Positions 1-7,307 are shown, counted from the first letter of the stretch. The stretch: DNA of 13,395 nucleotides from an uncultured Oscillospiraceae bacterium (GCA_910579545.1 CAJTVI010000068.1:1-13395), one strand, 5' to 3'. Notes: generated by a model from the letters alone, not told the origin. Translations and numbers: made by a program.

Positions 1-334
1 GTGGGCTATCCTTTTTCCTCTTTTTGTGCTGTTGCACTTGCTATGATAAACCGCCGCATTAAGAAAAGTAGCAAAAGAACGCCGGGGGGTTCCGATTCCC
101 CCCAGACCCCCTAAACGGAGCCGAAGTCACTTCGCGGAGCGCCATGGGTCGCACCCTTACGAGATGCTCACGCTTCTCAGCTGATGAAACCTGCCGGGGG
201 CTCTTTGGCTCCGCTCCGTAATCGCTCGTACTTTCATGCTCGCTGTTCGCTCGCGCTATAAGCATCGCCGAAAATACTCTTATTCGGCAAGGCAGGGCGG
301 GTGCGGCGGTCTGCCCTGCCTATTTTCATTCCCC
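1..334. other. Gene-free leading region, self-complementary
   Basis: I see no credible protein here. A 68-codon minus-strand frame (59-265) runs straight through a G-rich hairpin and lacks a convincing ribosome site. The stretch is noticeably less GC-rich than the genes. It has much internal pairing: 116-126 can pair with 203-213 (one G-U), 136-142 with 212-218 as an alternative, and six G at 84-89 with six C at 98-103. Read on the minus strand, 81-112 contains GGGGGTCTGGGGG followed by a C-run, resembling the hairpin at 403-430. It could be a repeat remnant or a structured RNA; the sequence alone does not decide. Confidence 0.4.
290..327 (+). terminator. Hairpin followed by a short T-rich run, possible terminator
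   Basis: Bases 290-300 pair with 311-321 (nine perfect pairs plus two inner ones including a G-U), with a ten-base loop, followed by ATTTT. It could end a transcript arriving from upstream of the window. The T run is short and interrupted, so this is tentative. Confidence 0.4.
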
Positions 335-440
335 CGCCGCACGATAGTTCGTGCGGCGCAAAGGGGGGCTGGGGGATGGAATCCCCCAGATTGGCCCAAA
401 ATGGGGGTCTGGGGGCCTGCGGCCCCCGGATCGGCCAAAC
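335..440 (+). repeat. Composite hairpin repeat element, copy 1
   Basis: Ordered parts: a perfect 10-bp stem with 4-base loop (335-344 with 349-358); a spacer and G-run; a perfect 9-bp stem with 3-base loop (369-377 with 381-389); then GATTGGCCCAAA (389-400); then GGGGGTCTGGGGG leading into a third hairpin (408-417 with 421-430, one G-U) that ends in GGATCGGCCAA. The same parts occur in the same order on the opposite strand at 11509-11604. The first stem keeps its geometry there but has an unrelated sequence. Probably a dispersed intergenic repeat; function unknown. Confidence 0.6.
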
Positions 441-455
441 ACCCATCCCTGTATC

Positions 456-472
456 GCCCAAAGCATTATACT
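456..472 (+). promoter_or_regulatory. Possible -10 region upstream of kdsB
   Basis: An AT-rich island in GC-rich sequence contains TATACT at 467-472, 26 bases before the kdsB start. No good -35 hexamer lies 16-18 bases upstream, so this is only a candidate. Confidence 0.3.
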
Positions 473-498
473 ATTTGTAATAAAGGAGCGTTGGCCCT

Positions 499-1239
499 AT
501 GAAGATCATCGGCGTTATCCCCGCCCGCTACGCGAGCACCCGGTTCCCCGGCAAGCCTCTGGCCGACATCTGCGGCAAGCCCATGATCTGGTGGGTGTAC
601 CAGCAGGCAAGGCAGGTGGAGCAATTTGCCGAGGTGGTGGTAGCCACCGACGACGAGCGGATCCGCGGCGTCTGCGAGGGGTACGGCATCCCGGTGCGGA
701 TGACCCGGCCGGACACCCCCAACCACATCCACCGCATCTGGGAGGTGACCGAGCAGGTAACCGCCGACTATTACGTCAGCGTCAACGGGGACGAGCCGCT
801 GATCCAGCCCCAGAACATCCGCGCCGTGCTGCCGGATACGGTCATTGCGGACGAGCCCTGGTTCGGCGGGGTCTACCGGGAGCTGACCGACCCGGCCGAG
901 CTGATGGACCCGGCCAACGTCAAGATCGTGCTGGGGGCCGGCGGGCGCTGCCTCTACCAGAGCCGCAGCCCCATCCCCTGCCCCAAGGGCAGCCTGCTGT
1001 TCAGGTACAAAAAGGCCATCGGCATCGAGTGCTTCAACAAAAAGGCGCTGGACTTTTTTGTGCGCACCCCCATGGGCGTGCTGGAAAAGATCGAGGACAT
1101 CGACCATCTGCGCTTTTTGGAAAACGGGGTGCCGATCTGGTACAAGCAGATCGAATCCGAATCCATCTCGGTGGACACCAAAAACGATTTGGAAAAGGTG
1201 CGGCTGATGATTGCCGAAGCCCAGGCCCGCCAAGGCTGA
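499..1239 (+). CDS. kdsB: KdsB-like CMP-sugar (3-deoxy-ulosonate) cytidylyltransferase
   Basis: This 246-residue protein belongs to the family that transfers CMP from CTP to a 3-deoxy-2-keto sugar acid, making the activated donor in the cytoplasm. The nucleotide-binding start IPARYASTRFPGKP (7-20), ATDD (49-52), the metal-binding GDEP (97-100), SRSPIP (155-160) and a C-terminal VDTKND (225-230) are all present, and the length is normal for KdsB. One segment differs from typical KdsB. Where Kdo enzymes usually read close to HxSGTER, this one has a PNHIHRIWEV-like stretch (74-83). The real substrate may therefore not be Kdo itself. A sequence resembling AAAGGAG (482-488) precedes the ATG at 499. 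It is followed by an aldolase and a KdsC-like phosphatase, which supports a dedicated CMP-sugar pathway. Family assignment is firm; substrate is uncertain. Confidence 0.88.
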   Translation: MKIIGVIPARYASTRFPGKPLADICGKPMIWWVYQQARQVEQFAEVVVATDDERIRGVCEGYGIPVRMTRPDTPNHIHRIWEVTEQVTADYYVSVNGDEPLIQPQNIRAVLPDTVIADEPWFGGVYRELTDPAELMDPANVKIVLGAGGRCLYQSRSPIPCPKGSLLFRYKKAIGIECFNKKALDFFVRTPMGVLEKIEDIDHLRFLENGVPIWYKQIESESISVDTKNDLEKVRLMIAEAQARQG

Positions 1240-1375
1240 ACGGGGACGCAAAACCGGCCCTCTGCCGCGGCCCCGCCCCCTGCCGCGCCGGGCTTTGCCC
1301 CGGCCATTCCCCGCTGCCGCCCCCGCGCCCTGCCGCGCGGCCTGCGGCGCATCCCCCCACGATAAAGGAGAAACC

Positions 1376-3022
1376 ATGAAAAACATCCGCATCCTGGACT
1401 GCACCCTGCGCGACGGCGGCCGGGTGATCGACTGCGCCTTTGCCGACGATGTGACCCGCGACATCAGCCGCCGGCTGGCCGGCGCGGGCATCGACATTGT
1501 GGAGCTGGGCTTTCTGCGCGACCCCGCCCGGGTGGAGTACAAGGGCGGCAGCACCTTTTTTACCCGGGTGGAGCAGCTGCGCCCCTTTGTGGCGCCGGGC
1601 AGCGATACCCTGTTTGTGGCCTTTATCGACTACAACCTCTACGATTTTTCCACCCTCTCCCCCTGCGACGGCCGCTCGGTGACCGGACTGCGGGTGGGCT
1701 TTACCAAAAAGGACCTGGCCGGCTGCCGGGAGGATCTTGTCCGCTGCTTAAAGCTGGTAAAATCGCTTGGCTACCGGCTGTTCGTGCAGGGGGTCAACAG
1801 CCTGGGCTACTCGGACCGGGAGCTGCTCGAAATCGTGGAGATGGTCAACGAGATCGGCCCGGACAGCTTTGGCATCGTGGACACCTACGGCGCCATGTAC
1901 ACCGAGGACGTCCAGCGCATCTACGGCCTCATCGACCACAACCTTGCCCCCGGCATCGCCATCGACTTCCACTCCCACAACAACTTCCAGCTCTCCTTTG
2001 CCTTTGCGCAGGAGGTGATCCGGCTTTCCGGCGGCAGCCGGCCGCTGGTGCTGGACGCCACCCTGAACGGCATGGGCAAGTGCGCGGGCAACCTGAACAC
2101 CGAGCTGATCGTGGACTACCTGGTGCGCAAAAAGCACCAGGATTACGATTTTGACGCCATCCTGGACCTGATCGACGAGTACATGTACCAGATCAAGGCC
2201 GAGCACCCCTGGGGCTACTCGATCCCGGCCGTGATGGCCGGCATCTACAAGAGCCACCCCAACAACGTGATCTACCTCACCGAAAAATTCCGCCTGGCCA
2301 CCAAGGACATCGAGCACATCATCTCGATGATCGACCCCGAGGTTCGCCAGCGGTATGATTACGACAACATCCAGCGGCTTTACGCCGAGTATAACCACAC
2401 CCGTGTGGACGACCGGGCCGCTTTGGAGACGCTGGGGCAGGCCCTGCGCGGGCAGCCGCTGCTGCTTTTGCTGCCCGGCAAAAGCCTTGTGACCCACGCG
2501 CGGCAGATCGACGAGCTGATCGCCCAAAAGGATCCCGTGATCCTCTCGGCCAATTTTGTGACCGACAAGGGCCGCGCCGGGCGGCGGTTTGCCTTTTTTG
2601 GCAGCGAAAAGCGGTACAAGAAGTTTGCGGCCGCCCGCGAGGGCGCGGCCTGCATCGTGGTGTCGAACATCGCGGGGGCCGGCGAGGGCGACCTTGTGGT
2701 GAACTACGAAAACCTGGTGGACCGGGCCAGCGGCATTGGCGGCGAGGAGTTCGACAACACGATGGTGATGCTGCTGAACCTTCTGCGCCGGCTGGGGGTG
2801 CGGCGGATGGAGGTGGCCGGGTTTGACGGCTTTGCCCCGGCGGGCGAAAACTACTACGACGAGGCCGCCTTTGACAAAAAGCGGTTTGCCGCCCGCTTTG
2901 CCCAGATCAACGCCAACATGTCCGCCCTTTTGCGGGAGTACGCCAAGGGCCTTGACCGCCCCGAGGACCTGCACTTTGTGACCCCCAGCCTCTACGCGCC
3001 GATCTTTGGCCAGCAGCTGTAA
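1376..3022 (+). CDS. DRE-TIM (HMGL-like) aldolase fused to an unidentified C-terminal domain
   Basis: A 548-residue protein. Residues 1 to about 320 are an HMGL-like TIM barrel of the type found in 4-hydroxy-2-oxovalerate aldolase. They carry the signature DCTLRDGG (8-15), the metal-binding HSHNN (199-203) and NGMGKCAGNLNTE (231-243). Such barrels use a divalent metal to make or break a carbon-carbon bond next to pyruvate or an acyl-CoA enolate. Residues from about 350 to 548 form a second alpha/beta domain I cannot name with confidence. It starts with LLLLLPGKSL (362-371), then PVILSANF (387-394), and contains AGFDGF (481-486). A distant resemblance to DUF115/MptE-like or other Rossmann-like domains is only a guess. 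The ATG at 1376 was chosen because AAAGGAG lies just upstream (1364-1370); the frame is open further upstream but that part looks like spacer. Sitting between KdsB-like and KdsC-like genes, it is the best candidate to build the 2-keto-3-deoxy acid they process. Confidence 0.8.
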   Translation: MKNIRILDCTLRDGGRVIDCAFADDVTRDISRRLAGAGIDIVELGFLRDPARVEYKGGSTFFTRVEQLRPFVAPGSDTLFVAFIDYNLYDFSTLSPCDGRSVTGLRVGFTKKDLAGCREDLVRCLKLVKSLGYRLFVQGVNSLGYSDRELLEIVEMVNEIGPDSFGIVDTYGAMYTEDVQRIYGLIDHNLAPGIAIDFHSHNNFQLSFAFAQEVIRLSGGSRPLVLDATLNGMGKCAGNLNTELIVDYLVRKKHQDYDFDAILDLIDEYMYQIKAEHPWGYSIPAVMAGIYKSHPNNVIYLTEKFRLATKDIEHIISMIDPEVRQRYDYDNIQRLYAEYNHTRVDDRAALETLGQALRGQPLLLLLPGKSLVTHARQIDELIAQKDPVILSANFVTDKGRAGRRFAFFGSEKRYKKFAAAREGAACIVVSNIAGAGEGDLVVNYENLVDRASGIGGEEFDNTMVMLLNLLRRLGVRRMEVAGFDGFAPAGENYYDEAAFDKKRFAARFAQINANMSALLREYAKGLDRPEDLHFVTPSLYAPIFGQQL

Positions 3023-3134
3023 CCGCCCCGGCAAGCGCAGATCCGGCAGCACACCGCACCCCGGCCGGCCCCTGTGCGGGCGTCAGGGCCCTGCGGCCCC
3101 AACAACCAACAAAAAAGCAAGGAGCGATCCCAGT

Positions 3135-3653
3135 ATGAACACCCCCGCAAACACCCCGGCCGACCCCCGGGCCGCCATCCGCCTTTTGGTGCTGGACGTG
3201 GACGGCACCCTGACCGACGGCAAAATTTACATCGGCCCCGAGGGCGAAAGCATGAAGGCCTTTGATATCAAGGACGGCTACGCCATTGCCCAGCTGCTGC
3301 CAAAGGGCGGCATCCTGCCCGCCGTGATCACCGGGCGCAAAAGCCGGATCGTGGAGCAGCGCTGCGCCGAGCTGGGCATCCGGCACCTCTACCAGGGGGT
3401 GATGGACAAGCCCGCCGCCTTTGCAAGGCTGCTGGTGGCCGCCGGGGAGGAGCTGGGCCAGCCGCTCTCGGGCCAGAACGCCGCCTATATGGGGGACGAC
3501 CTGGTGGACCTGCCCTGCATGCGGCTGTGCGCGGTGCGGGGCTGCCCGGCCGACGCGGTGGAGGCGGTGCGGGCCGAATGCCAGTTTGTAAGCCGCAAAA
3601 ACGGCGGCGCGGGCGCGGCGCGGGAATTTATCGAGTGGCTGCTGGCCCGGTGA
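3135..3653 (+). CDS. kdsC: KdsC-like HAD phosphatase (3-deoxy-ulosonate-phosphate phosphatase family)
   Basis: A 172-residue HAD hydrolase without a cap domain, the size and layout of KdsC (Kdo-8-phosphate phosphatase) and related ulosonic acid phosphatases. Motif I is DVDGTLTDG (21-29), with nucleophile D21 and acid/base D23. Motif II is TGR (66-68), the motif III lysine lies in DKP (91-93), and motif IV is GDDLVD (120-125). The GGAGAARE tail (157-164) is typical of KdsC, where the C-terminus reaches a neighbouring subunit of the tetramer. The preferred start is ATG 3135, preceded by AAGGAGCG (3119-3126); the first 15 residues are low-complexity and probably disordered. It is the last gene before the terminator at 3734. 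By context it dephosphorylates the product of the upstream aldolase, or a closely related sugar phosphate, before CMP transfer. If the aldolase acts on an unphosphorylated substrate, the phosphatase may act earlier in the route. Confidence 0.87.
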   Translation: MNTPANTPADPRAAIRLLVLDVDGTLTDGKIYIGPEGESMKAFDIKDGYAIAQLLPKGGILPAVITGRKSRIVEQRCAELGIRHLYQGVMDKPAAFARLLVAAGEELGQPLSGQNAAYMGDDLVDLPCMRLCAVRGCPADAVEAVRAECQFVSRKNGGAGAAREFIEWLLAR

Positions 3654-3665
3654 GCGGGCCCAAAA

Positions 3666-3697
3666 GCCGGCGGGCTGCCGGGCTGCCGCCCGCCGGC
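3666..3697 (+). other. GC-rich perfect 10-bp stem-loop after kdsC
   Basis: Bases 3666-3675 pair perfectly with 3688-3697 around a 12-base loop, just after the kdsC stop. No T-run follows, so it is probably not a terminator by itself; it could protect the 3' end of the mRNA. Confidence 0.5.
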
Positions 3698-3733
3698 CCT
3701 GCCTAAGACCCGGCGGCCGCTGTTTTGCGCGCC

Positions 3734-3769
3734 AAAGCCTTCATTTGCGGGGCAGATGAAGGCTTTTTT
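3734..3769 (+). terminator. Intrinsic terminator of the kdsB-aldolase-kdsC set
   Basis: A perfect 11-bp stem (3734-3744 with 3756-3766) around an 11-base loop ends in a run of six T (3764-3769). The A-run on the other side means it could also work for transcripts from the opposite strand. It cleanly separates the kds-like genes from the glycan operon. Confidence 0.9.
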
Positions 3770-3795
3770 ACTTTTATGCCGTTGTATGTTATAAT
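3767..3795 (+). promoter_or_regulatory. Sigma-A type promoter of the glycan operon
   Basis: TTTACT (3767-3772), a 17-base spacer and TATAAT (3790-3795), with an extended -10 TG at 3787-3788. Transcription would start near 3802, giving a leader of roughly 108 bases. The -35 overlaps the T-run of the preceding terminator. The leader contains a small hairpin (3813-3820 with 3827-3836, two-base bulge) followed by TTTT, which could act as an attenuator. Confidence 0.78.
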
Positions 3796-3909
3796 AAAGC
3801 GATACCATAGCGGCGGCTGCAAAAAAGCAAAGCCGCTTTTGGGGGCGTTGGCCGGGCGCTTTAAAACGCCCGCCCTGCCCACCGCTCAGCCACAAGGAGG
3901 GGATGCGCC

Positions 3910-6072
3910 GTGCCGGCTGTCTGGGCCTTTTTGCAAAAGCACCGCCGGGCGCTGTGCTGCGGCGGCCTTGTGCTGTTTTTGCTGGCCGTTTTGTTCGGCG
4001 TCTGGCTGGTGGAGGTGCGCCCCTGCGAAAGCAAGAGCCTGGCCGCCCGGCTGAACGACGCCTACGAAACCGCCGCCCCGCCCATTGAGACCAGCGCCGT
4101 GCAGGAATTCTGCACCGACCAGCCGCTCACCGGTCTTGCCTTTGTGTTTTACCTCTCGGGCGGGCAGCCGGCCGGGGAGCTGGCCCTGGAGCTTTACGAC
4201 GCCGATACCGGCCTTTTGCTCTCGGCCAGCACCGGCCAGATGGCCAACCTGATCGAGGGGCAGTACATCGGCCTTGGGCTGGACACCCCGGTGCCGGCCG
4301 GCGCGGCCGCGCGCTACCGGCTGGTGCTCACCCCCCATTACCAAAACGAGGCCCGGCTGGCGCTGGGCTGCAGCGCGGCCCCCGCCCCCGGCTGGGACGG
4401 CGCGCGCCTGGAGGCGGACGGCCAGGCCCAGGCCGGCTCGCTGGCTATTCTGGCCTCCACCCGGGCCATCGGCCGGTTTGTAAGCGTCTTTTATTGGGCG
4501 GTCTCGCTGCTGCTGACCGCGGTTTTGGCCGGGACATACTGGCTCGTCAGCGCCCGGCGCTGGCCGGCGCACCGGCTGTACGCGGCCCTCTGCGTAGGTT
4601 TGGGCCTTGTGTTCTGCCTGGTGCTGCCCCCCTACGCCGCGCCGGACGAGGAGTTCCACATCAACCAGGCCTTTTCGGTGGCCAGCCGCATCGGCTCTTA
4701 CCTTGATTTTGACGGCTGGCACCTGAGCCATGTTTCACTGGGCAACAGCTTCCGCCGCCCGGGGGACGAGAACCCCGTCGTGCAGGACCAAAAAACCACC
4801 GTGTTTACCTGGCAGGCGGTGGCGGACGGCCTTTTTACCCTCTCGCCCGACCGGTTCGGCGAGTATATAGAGCACGAGGGGGACCTGCAGGCCGACATCA
4901 GCAACGAGCTCTACCTTGCCAGCGGGCTGGGGGTGCTTTTGGGCTTTGTATTGCATCTGGGGTTTGTGCCCACCCTGTTTTTGGGGCGGCTGGCAAACCT
5001 TGCCGCCTTTGCCGCCCTTACCGCCCTTGCGGTAAAAAAGGCCCCCTTTGGCAAGCCGGTTTTTATGGCGGCCGGCCTGCTGCCCATGACCCTGCACCTG
5101 GCCGCCTCCTACAGCCGGGACAGCCTGCTTTTGGCCTTAAGCTTTTTGTACACCGCCCTGTGCCTGGACGCCGCCTTTGGCCCTTACCAGCAGCTGAGCC
5201 GGCGGCAGCTGGCCGGCCTGGCGGCGGTGGGGCTGCTGCTGGCCCCGGCCAAATCGGTCTACCTGCCGCTCTGCGCTTTCTGCCTTTTGATCCCCGCCGC
5301 CCGGCTGGGCCGGCGGGCGCGGGCAAAGCAGGCCGGCTTTTTGGCCTGCTGCCTTTTGGTGTTCGCCCTCTCCGGCGCGCGGTACCAGATCGCGGGCTTT
5401 TTAAGCGCCGCCCTGCCCGCCGGCGGTGAGCCGGCCGCGGCCGTGCAGCAGGCCGAAGCCGAACCTGAACAGCCGCCGGAAACAGAGACCGGCCCGAACG
5501 CCGCCCAAAGCCCGGGCGGCCCGCCCGCGGCCGACTCGGTCTGCTTTTCGGCCTCCTACATCCTGGCCCATCCGGGGCTCACGGTGCAGCTGCTGGCCCG
5601 CTCGGCGGTGCAGAACGCCGACCACTACCTCAAAACCCTGGTGGGCGGCAGCCTGAGCTATTACAGCCTTGAGATCGCCTGGGGCTGGGTGGTCTGCTGC
5701 TACCTGCTGCTGGCCTTTGCCTGCCGCGCCCCCGCCGGGCCGCCCGGCGCGCCCCTGCCAAAGGCGGTGCTGTGGGGCCGGCTGCTGGCCGGGGGGCTGG
5801 CCCTTTGCTGCTGCGGCCTGGCGGTGCTGGGCTGCGTAAGCTGGACCCCCACCTACTACCAGACCATCTATGGCTTCCAGGGGCGGTACCTTTTGCCGGT
5901 GCTGCCCGCCGCCCTGCTGGCCCTCTGCCCCGCCGCCGGGTGGGACGGCCGGGCCGCCGCCGGGTGGGACAGCCGGGCCGCCGCCCAGCAGGAGGGCCGG
6001 CTGCTGCTGGGCCTTGCCGCCGTGAACATGGGGGTGCTGGTAAACGCCATGCTGGCCGTGATGGCGCGCTGA
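3910..6072 (+). CDS. DUF2142 polytopic membrane protein, probable GT-C glycosyltransferase
   Basis: A 720-residue membrane protein. One membrane helix (about 14-35) leads to an extracellular domain of about 150 residues. A second helix (191-214) and a third (222-240) precede the family signature PPYAAPDEEFHINQAF (240-255), followed by many further helices. The acidic D246/E247/E248 cluster lies just after a helix, where GT-C enzymes place their catalytic acid. DUF2142 proteins are thought to be GT-C type transferases that use polyprenyl-phosphate sugars; this is family knowledge, not proven here. Two soft spots stand out: a Pro/Glu/Ala-rich outside loop (about 512-545) and an 8-residue tandem duplication (nt 5931-5980). 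The start is GTG 3910, nine bases after AAGGAGG (3894-3900); the ATG at 3903 is out of frame and too close to that site. It is the first gene of the operon. Confidence 0.85.
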   Translation: MPAVWAFLQKHRRALCCGGLVLFLLAVLFGVWLVEVRPCESKSLAARLNDAYETAAPPIETSAVQEFCTDQPLTGLAFVFYLSGGQPAGELALELYDADTGLLLSASTGQMANLIEGQYIGLGLDTPVPAGAAARYRLVLTPHYQNEARLALGCSAAPAPGWDGARLEADGQAQAGSLAILASTRAIGRFVSVFYWAVSLLLTAVLAGTYWLVSARRWPAHRLYAALCVGLGLVFCLVLPPYAAPDEEFHINQAFSVASRIGSYLDFDGWHLSHVSLGNSFRRPGDENPVVQDQKTTVFTWQAVADGLFTLSPDRFGEYIEHEGDLQADISNELYLASGLGVLLGFVLHLGFVPTLFLGRLANLAAFAALTALAVKKAPFGKPVFMAAGLLPMTLHLAASYSRDSLLLALSFLYTALCLDAAFGPYQQLSRRQLAGLAAVGLLLAPAKSVYLPLCAFCLLIPAARLGRRARAKQAGFLACCLLVFALSGARYQIAGFLSAALPAGGEPAAAVQQAEAEPEQPPETETGPNAAQSPGGPPAADSVCFSASYILAHPGLTVQLLARSAVQNADHYLKTLVGGSLSYYSLEIAWGWVVCCYLLLAFACRAPAGPPGAPLPKAVLWGRLLAGGLALCCCGLAVLGCVSWTPTYYQTIYGFQGRYLLPVLPAALLALCPAAGWDGRAAAGWDSRAAAQQEGRLLLGLAAVNMGVLVNAMLAVMAR

Positions 6073-6120
6073 ACCCGGCCGGGACTGTTCCGGCCGCACA
6101 AAAAGGAGTATCTTGCCGCG

Positions 6121-7185
6121 ATGCAAACATGTAAGGAGCTTCCCCTCATCATCCCGTCCCTCGAGCCGGACGAAAAGCTGCCCGCCCTGCTGGACGCGCT
6201 GCAAAAAGCCGGCATCACCAACATCGTGCTGGTGGACGACGGCAGCGGCCCGGCCTACCGCCCCATCTTTGAGGAGGCCGAGCGCCGGTACGGCTGCACC
6301 GTGCTGCGCCACGCGGTCAACTTAGGCAAGGGGCGGGCGCTCAAAACCGCCTTTAATTACTGCCTGCTGGCCTACCCGGACGCCCCCGGCTGCGTTACGG
6401 CCGACTCGGACGGCCAGCACACCCCCGAGTGCATCCTGGCCTGCATGCAGGCCCTTTGGGACCACCCGCAAAGCCTGGTGCTGGGCTGCCGGGACTTTGA
6501 CGCCTCCAACGTGCCCGCCCGCTCCAGCTTTGGCAACAAGTGCACCCGGCTCATGTTCCGGCTGCTGATCGGCCTTTCGGTCACCGACACCCAAACCGGC
6601 CTGCGGGCCATCCCGGCCCGGTTCATGCGGGTGCTGCTGGCAACCAAGGGCGAGCGGTTCGAGTTTGAGTCCAACATGCTCATCGACACCAAGGAGGCCG
6701 GGGTGCCCATCCTGGAGGTGCCCATCCGCACCGTGTATATCGAGGAAAACAAGTCCAGCCATTTCCACCCCATCCGGGATTCGGTGCGGGTGTATTCCAT
6801 CTTTGGCAAGTTCCTCTTTTCCTCCCTCTCCTCCAGCGTGGTGGACCTTGCGCTCTTCAGCCTGTTCTGCGGCGTTCTGCGCGGCGCGGCGGGGCTGCCG
6901 GTCAACTATATCGTGCTGGCCACCGTGCTGGCCCGGCTGCTCTCGGCCATATACAACTACCTGCTCAACTACCGGGTGGTGTTTAAAAGCCAGGCCGGCC
7001 ACGGCGGCGCGGCGGCCCGGTACGCCCTTTTGGCTGTCTGCCAGATGCTTTGCAGCGCCCTGCTGGTAAAATGGCTGTTTGGCCTTGTGGGCGGCAGCGA
7101 GCTGCTTGTCAAGATCCCGGTGGACGTGCTGCTCTTTTTTATCAGCTTCCAGATCCAGCGGGAATTCGTTTACAAAAAGAAATAA
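6121..7185 (+). CDS. GT2 glycosyltransferase fused to a GtrA-like membrane domain
   Basis: A 354-residue fusion. The first 210 or so residues are a GT2 domain of the dolichyl-phosphate-mannose-synthase type: VDDGSG (38-43), the metal-binding ADSDGQH (94-100) and DTQTGLR (156-162). Residues from about 229 form four predicted helices typical of GtrA, with RLLSAIYNYLLNYRVVF (272-288) as the recognisable family patch. The usual role is to load a sugar from a nucleotide donor onto polyprenyl phosphate in the cytoplasm, with the GtrA part helping move the lipid-sugar across the membrane. That makes it the natural donor supplier for the DUF2142 protein encoded 48 bases upstream. Start ATG 6121 follows AAAAGGAG (6101-6108). 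Which sugar it uses cannot be read from sequence. Confidence 0.88.
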   Translation: MQTCKELPLIIPSLEPDEKLPALLDALQKAGITNIVLVDDGSGPAYRPIFEEAERRYGCTVLRHAVNLGKGRALKTAFNYCLLAYPDAPGCVTADSDGQHTPECILACMQALWDHPQSLVLGCRDFDASNVPARSSFGNKCTRLMFRLLIGLSVTDTQTGLRAIPARFMRVLLATKGERFEFESNMLIDTKEAGVPILEVPIRTVYIEENKSSHFHPIRDSVRVYSIFGKFLFSSLSSSVVDLALFSLFCGVLRGAAGLPVNYIVLATVLARLLSAIYNYLLNYRVVFKSQAGHGGAAARYALLAVCQMLCSALLVKWLFGLVGGSELLVKIPVDVLLFFISFQIQREFVYKKK

Positions 7186-7199
7186 GCTGGTTTTATATT
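7169..7199 (+). promoter_or_regulatory. Possible internal promoter before the GT4 gene
   Basis: TTTACA (7169-7174), a 19-base spacer and TATATT (7194-7199) at the end of the GT2-GtrA gene. The spacer is longer than ideal, so this is a weak call. It would explain how the GT4 gene is expressed across a 212-base gap. Confidence 0.3.
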
Positions 7200-7215
7200 A
7201 CAGTTTGTAGTCTGA

Positions 7216-7307
7216 CAGACGGCCCGGCGCGCCGCAGGCAGAAAGCCCGGGGGCAGCGCCGCCCTGCCCGGCAGACGGCCCGGCGCGCCGCCGGCAGAAA
7301 GCCCGGG
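7216..7307. repeat. 56-bp period tandem repeat
   Basis: A 36-base unit at 7216-7251 recurs at 7272-7307 with one mismatch, giving a period of 56 bases. Each unit contains GGCGCGCC. A shorter direct repeat, GGGCGCTGCGC, follows at 7305-7315 and 7322-7332. The period is not a multiple of three and the stretch lies before the likely GT4 start, so it is non-coding spacer. Confidence 0.8.

Noticed and set aside
335..440. A CRISPR array or integron attC sites in the hairpin region
   Set aside because: There is no regular repeat-spacer pattern, no uniform spacer length and no cas or integrase gene.
1748..3052. Long minus-strand open frame opposite the aldolase gene (and similar ones opposite kdsB, aroF and apbE)
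   Set aside because: These are shadows of GC-rich coding sequence. The + strand frames carry complete family motifs and ribosome sites, and the minus frames carry none.
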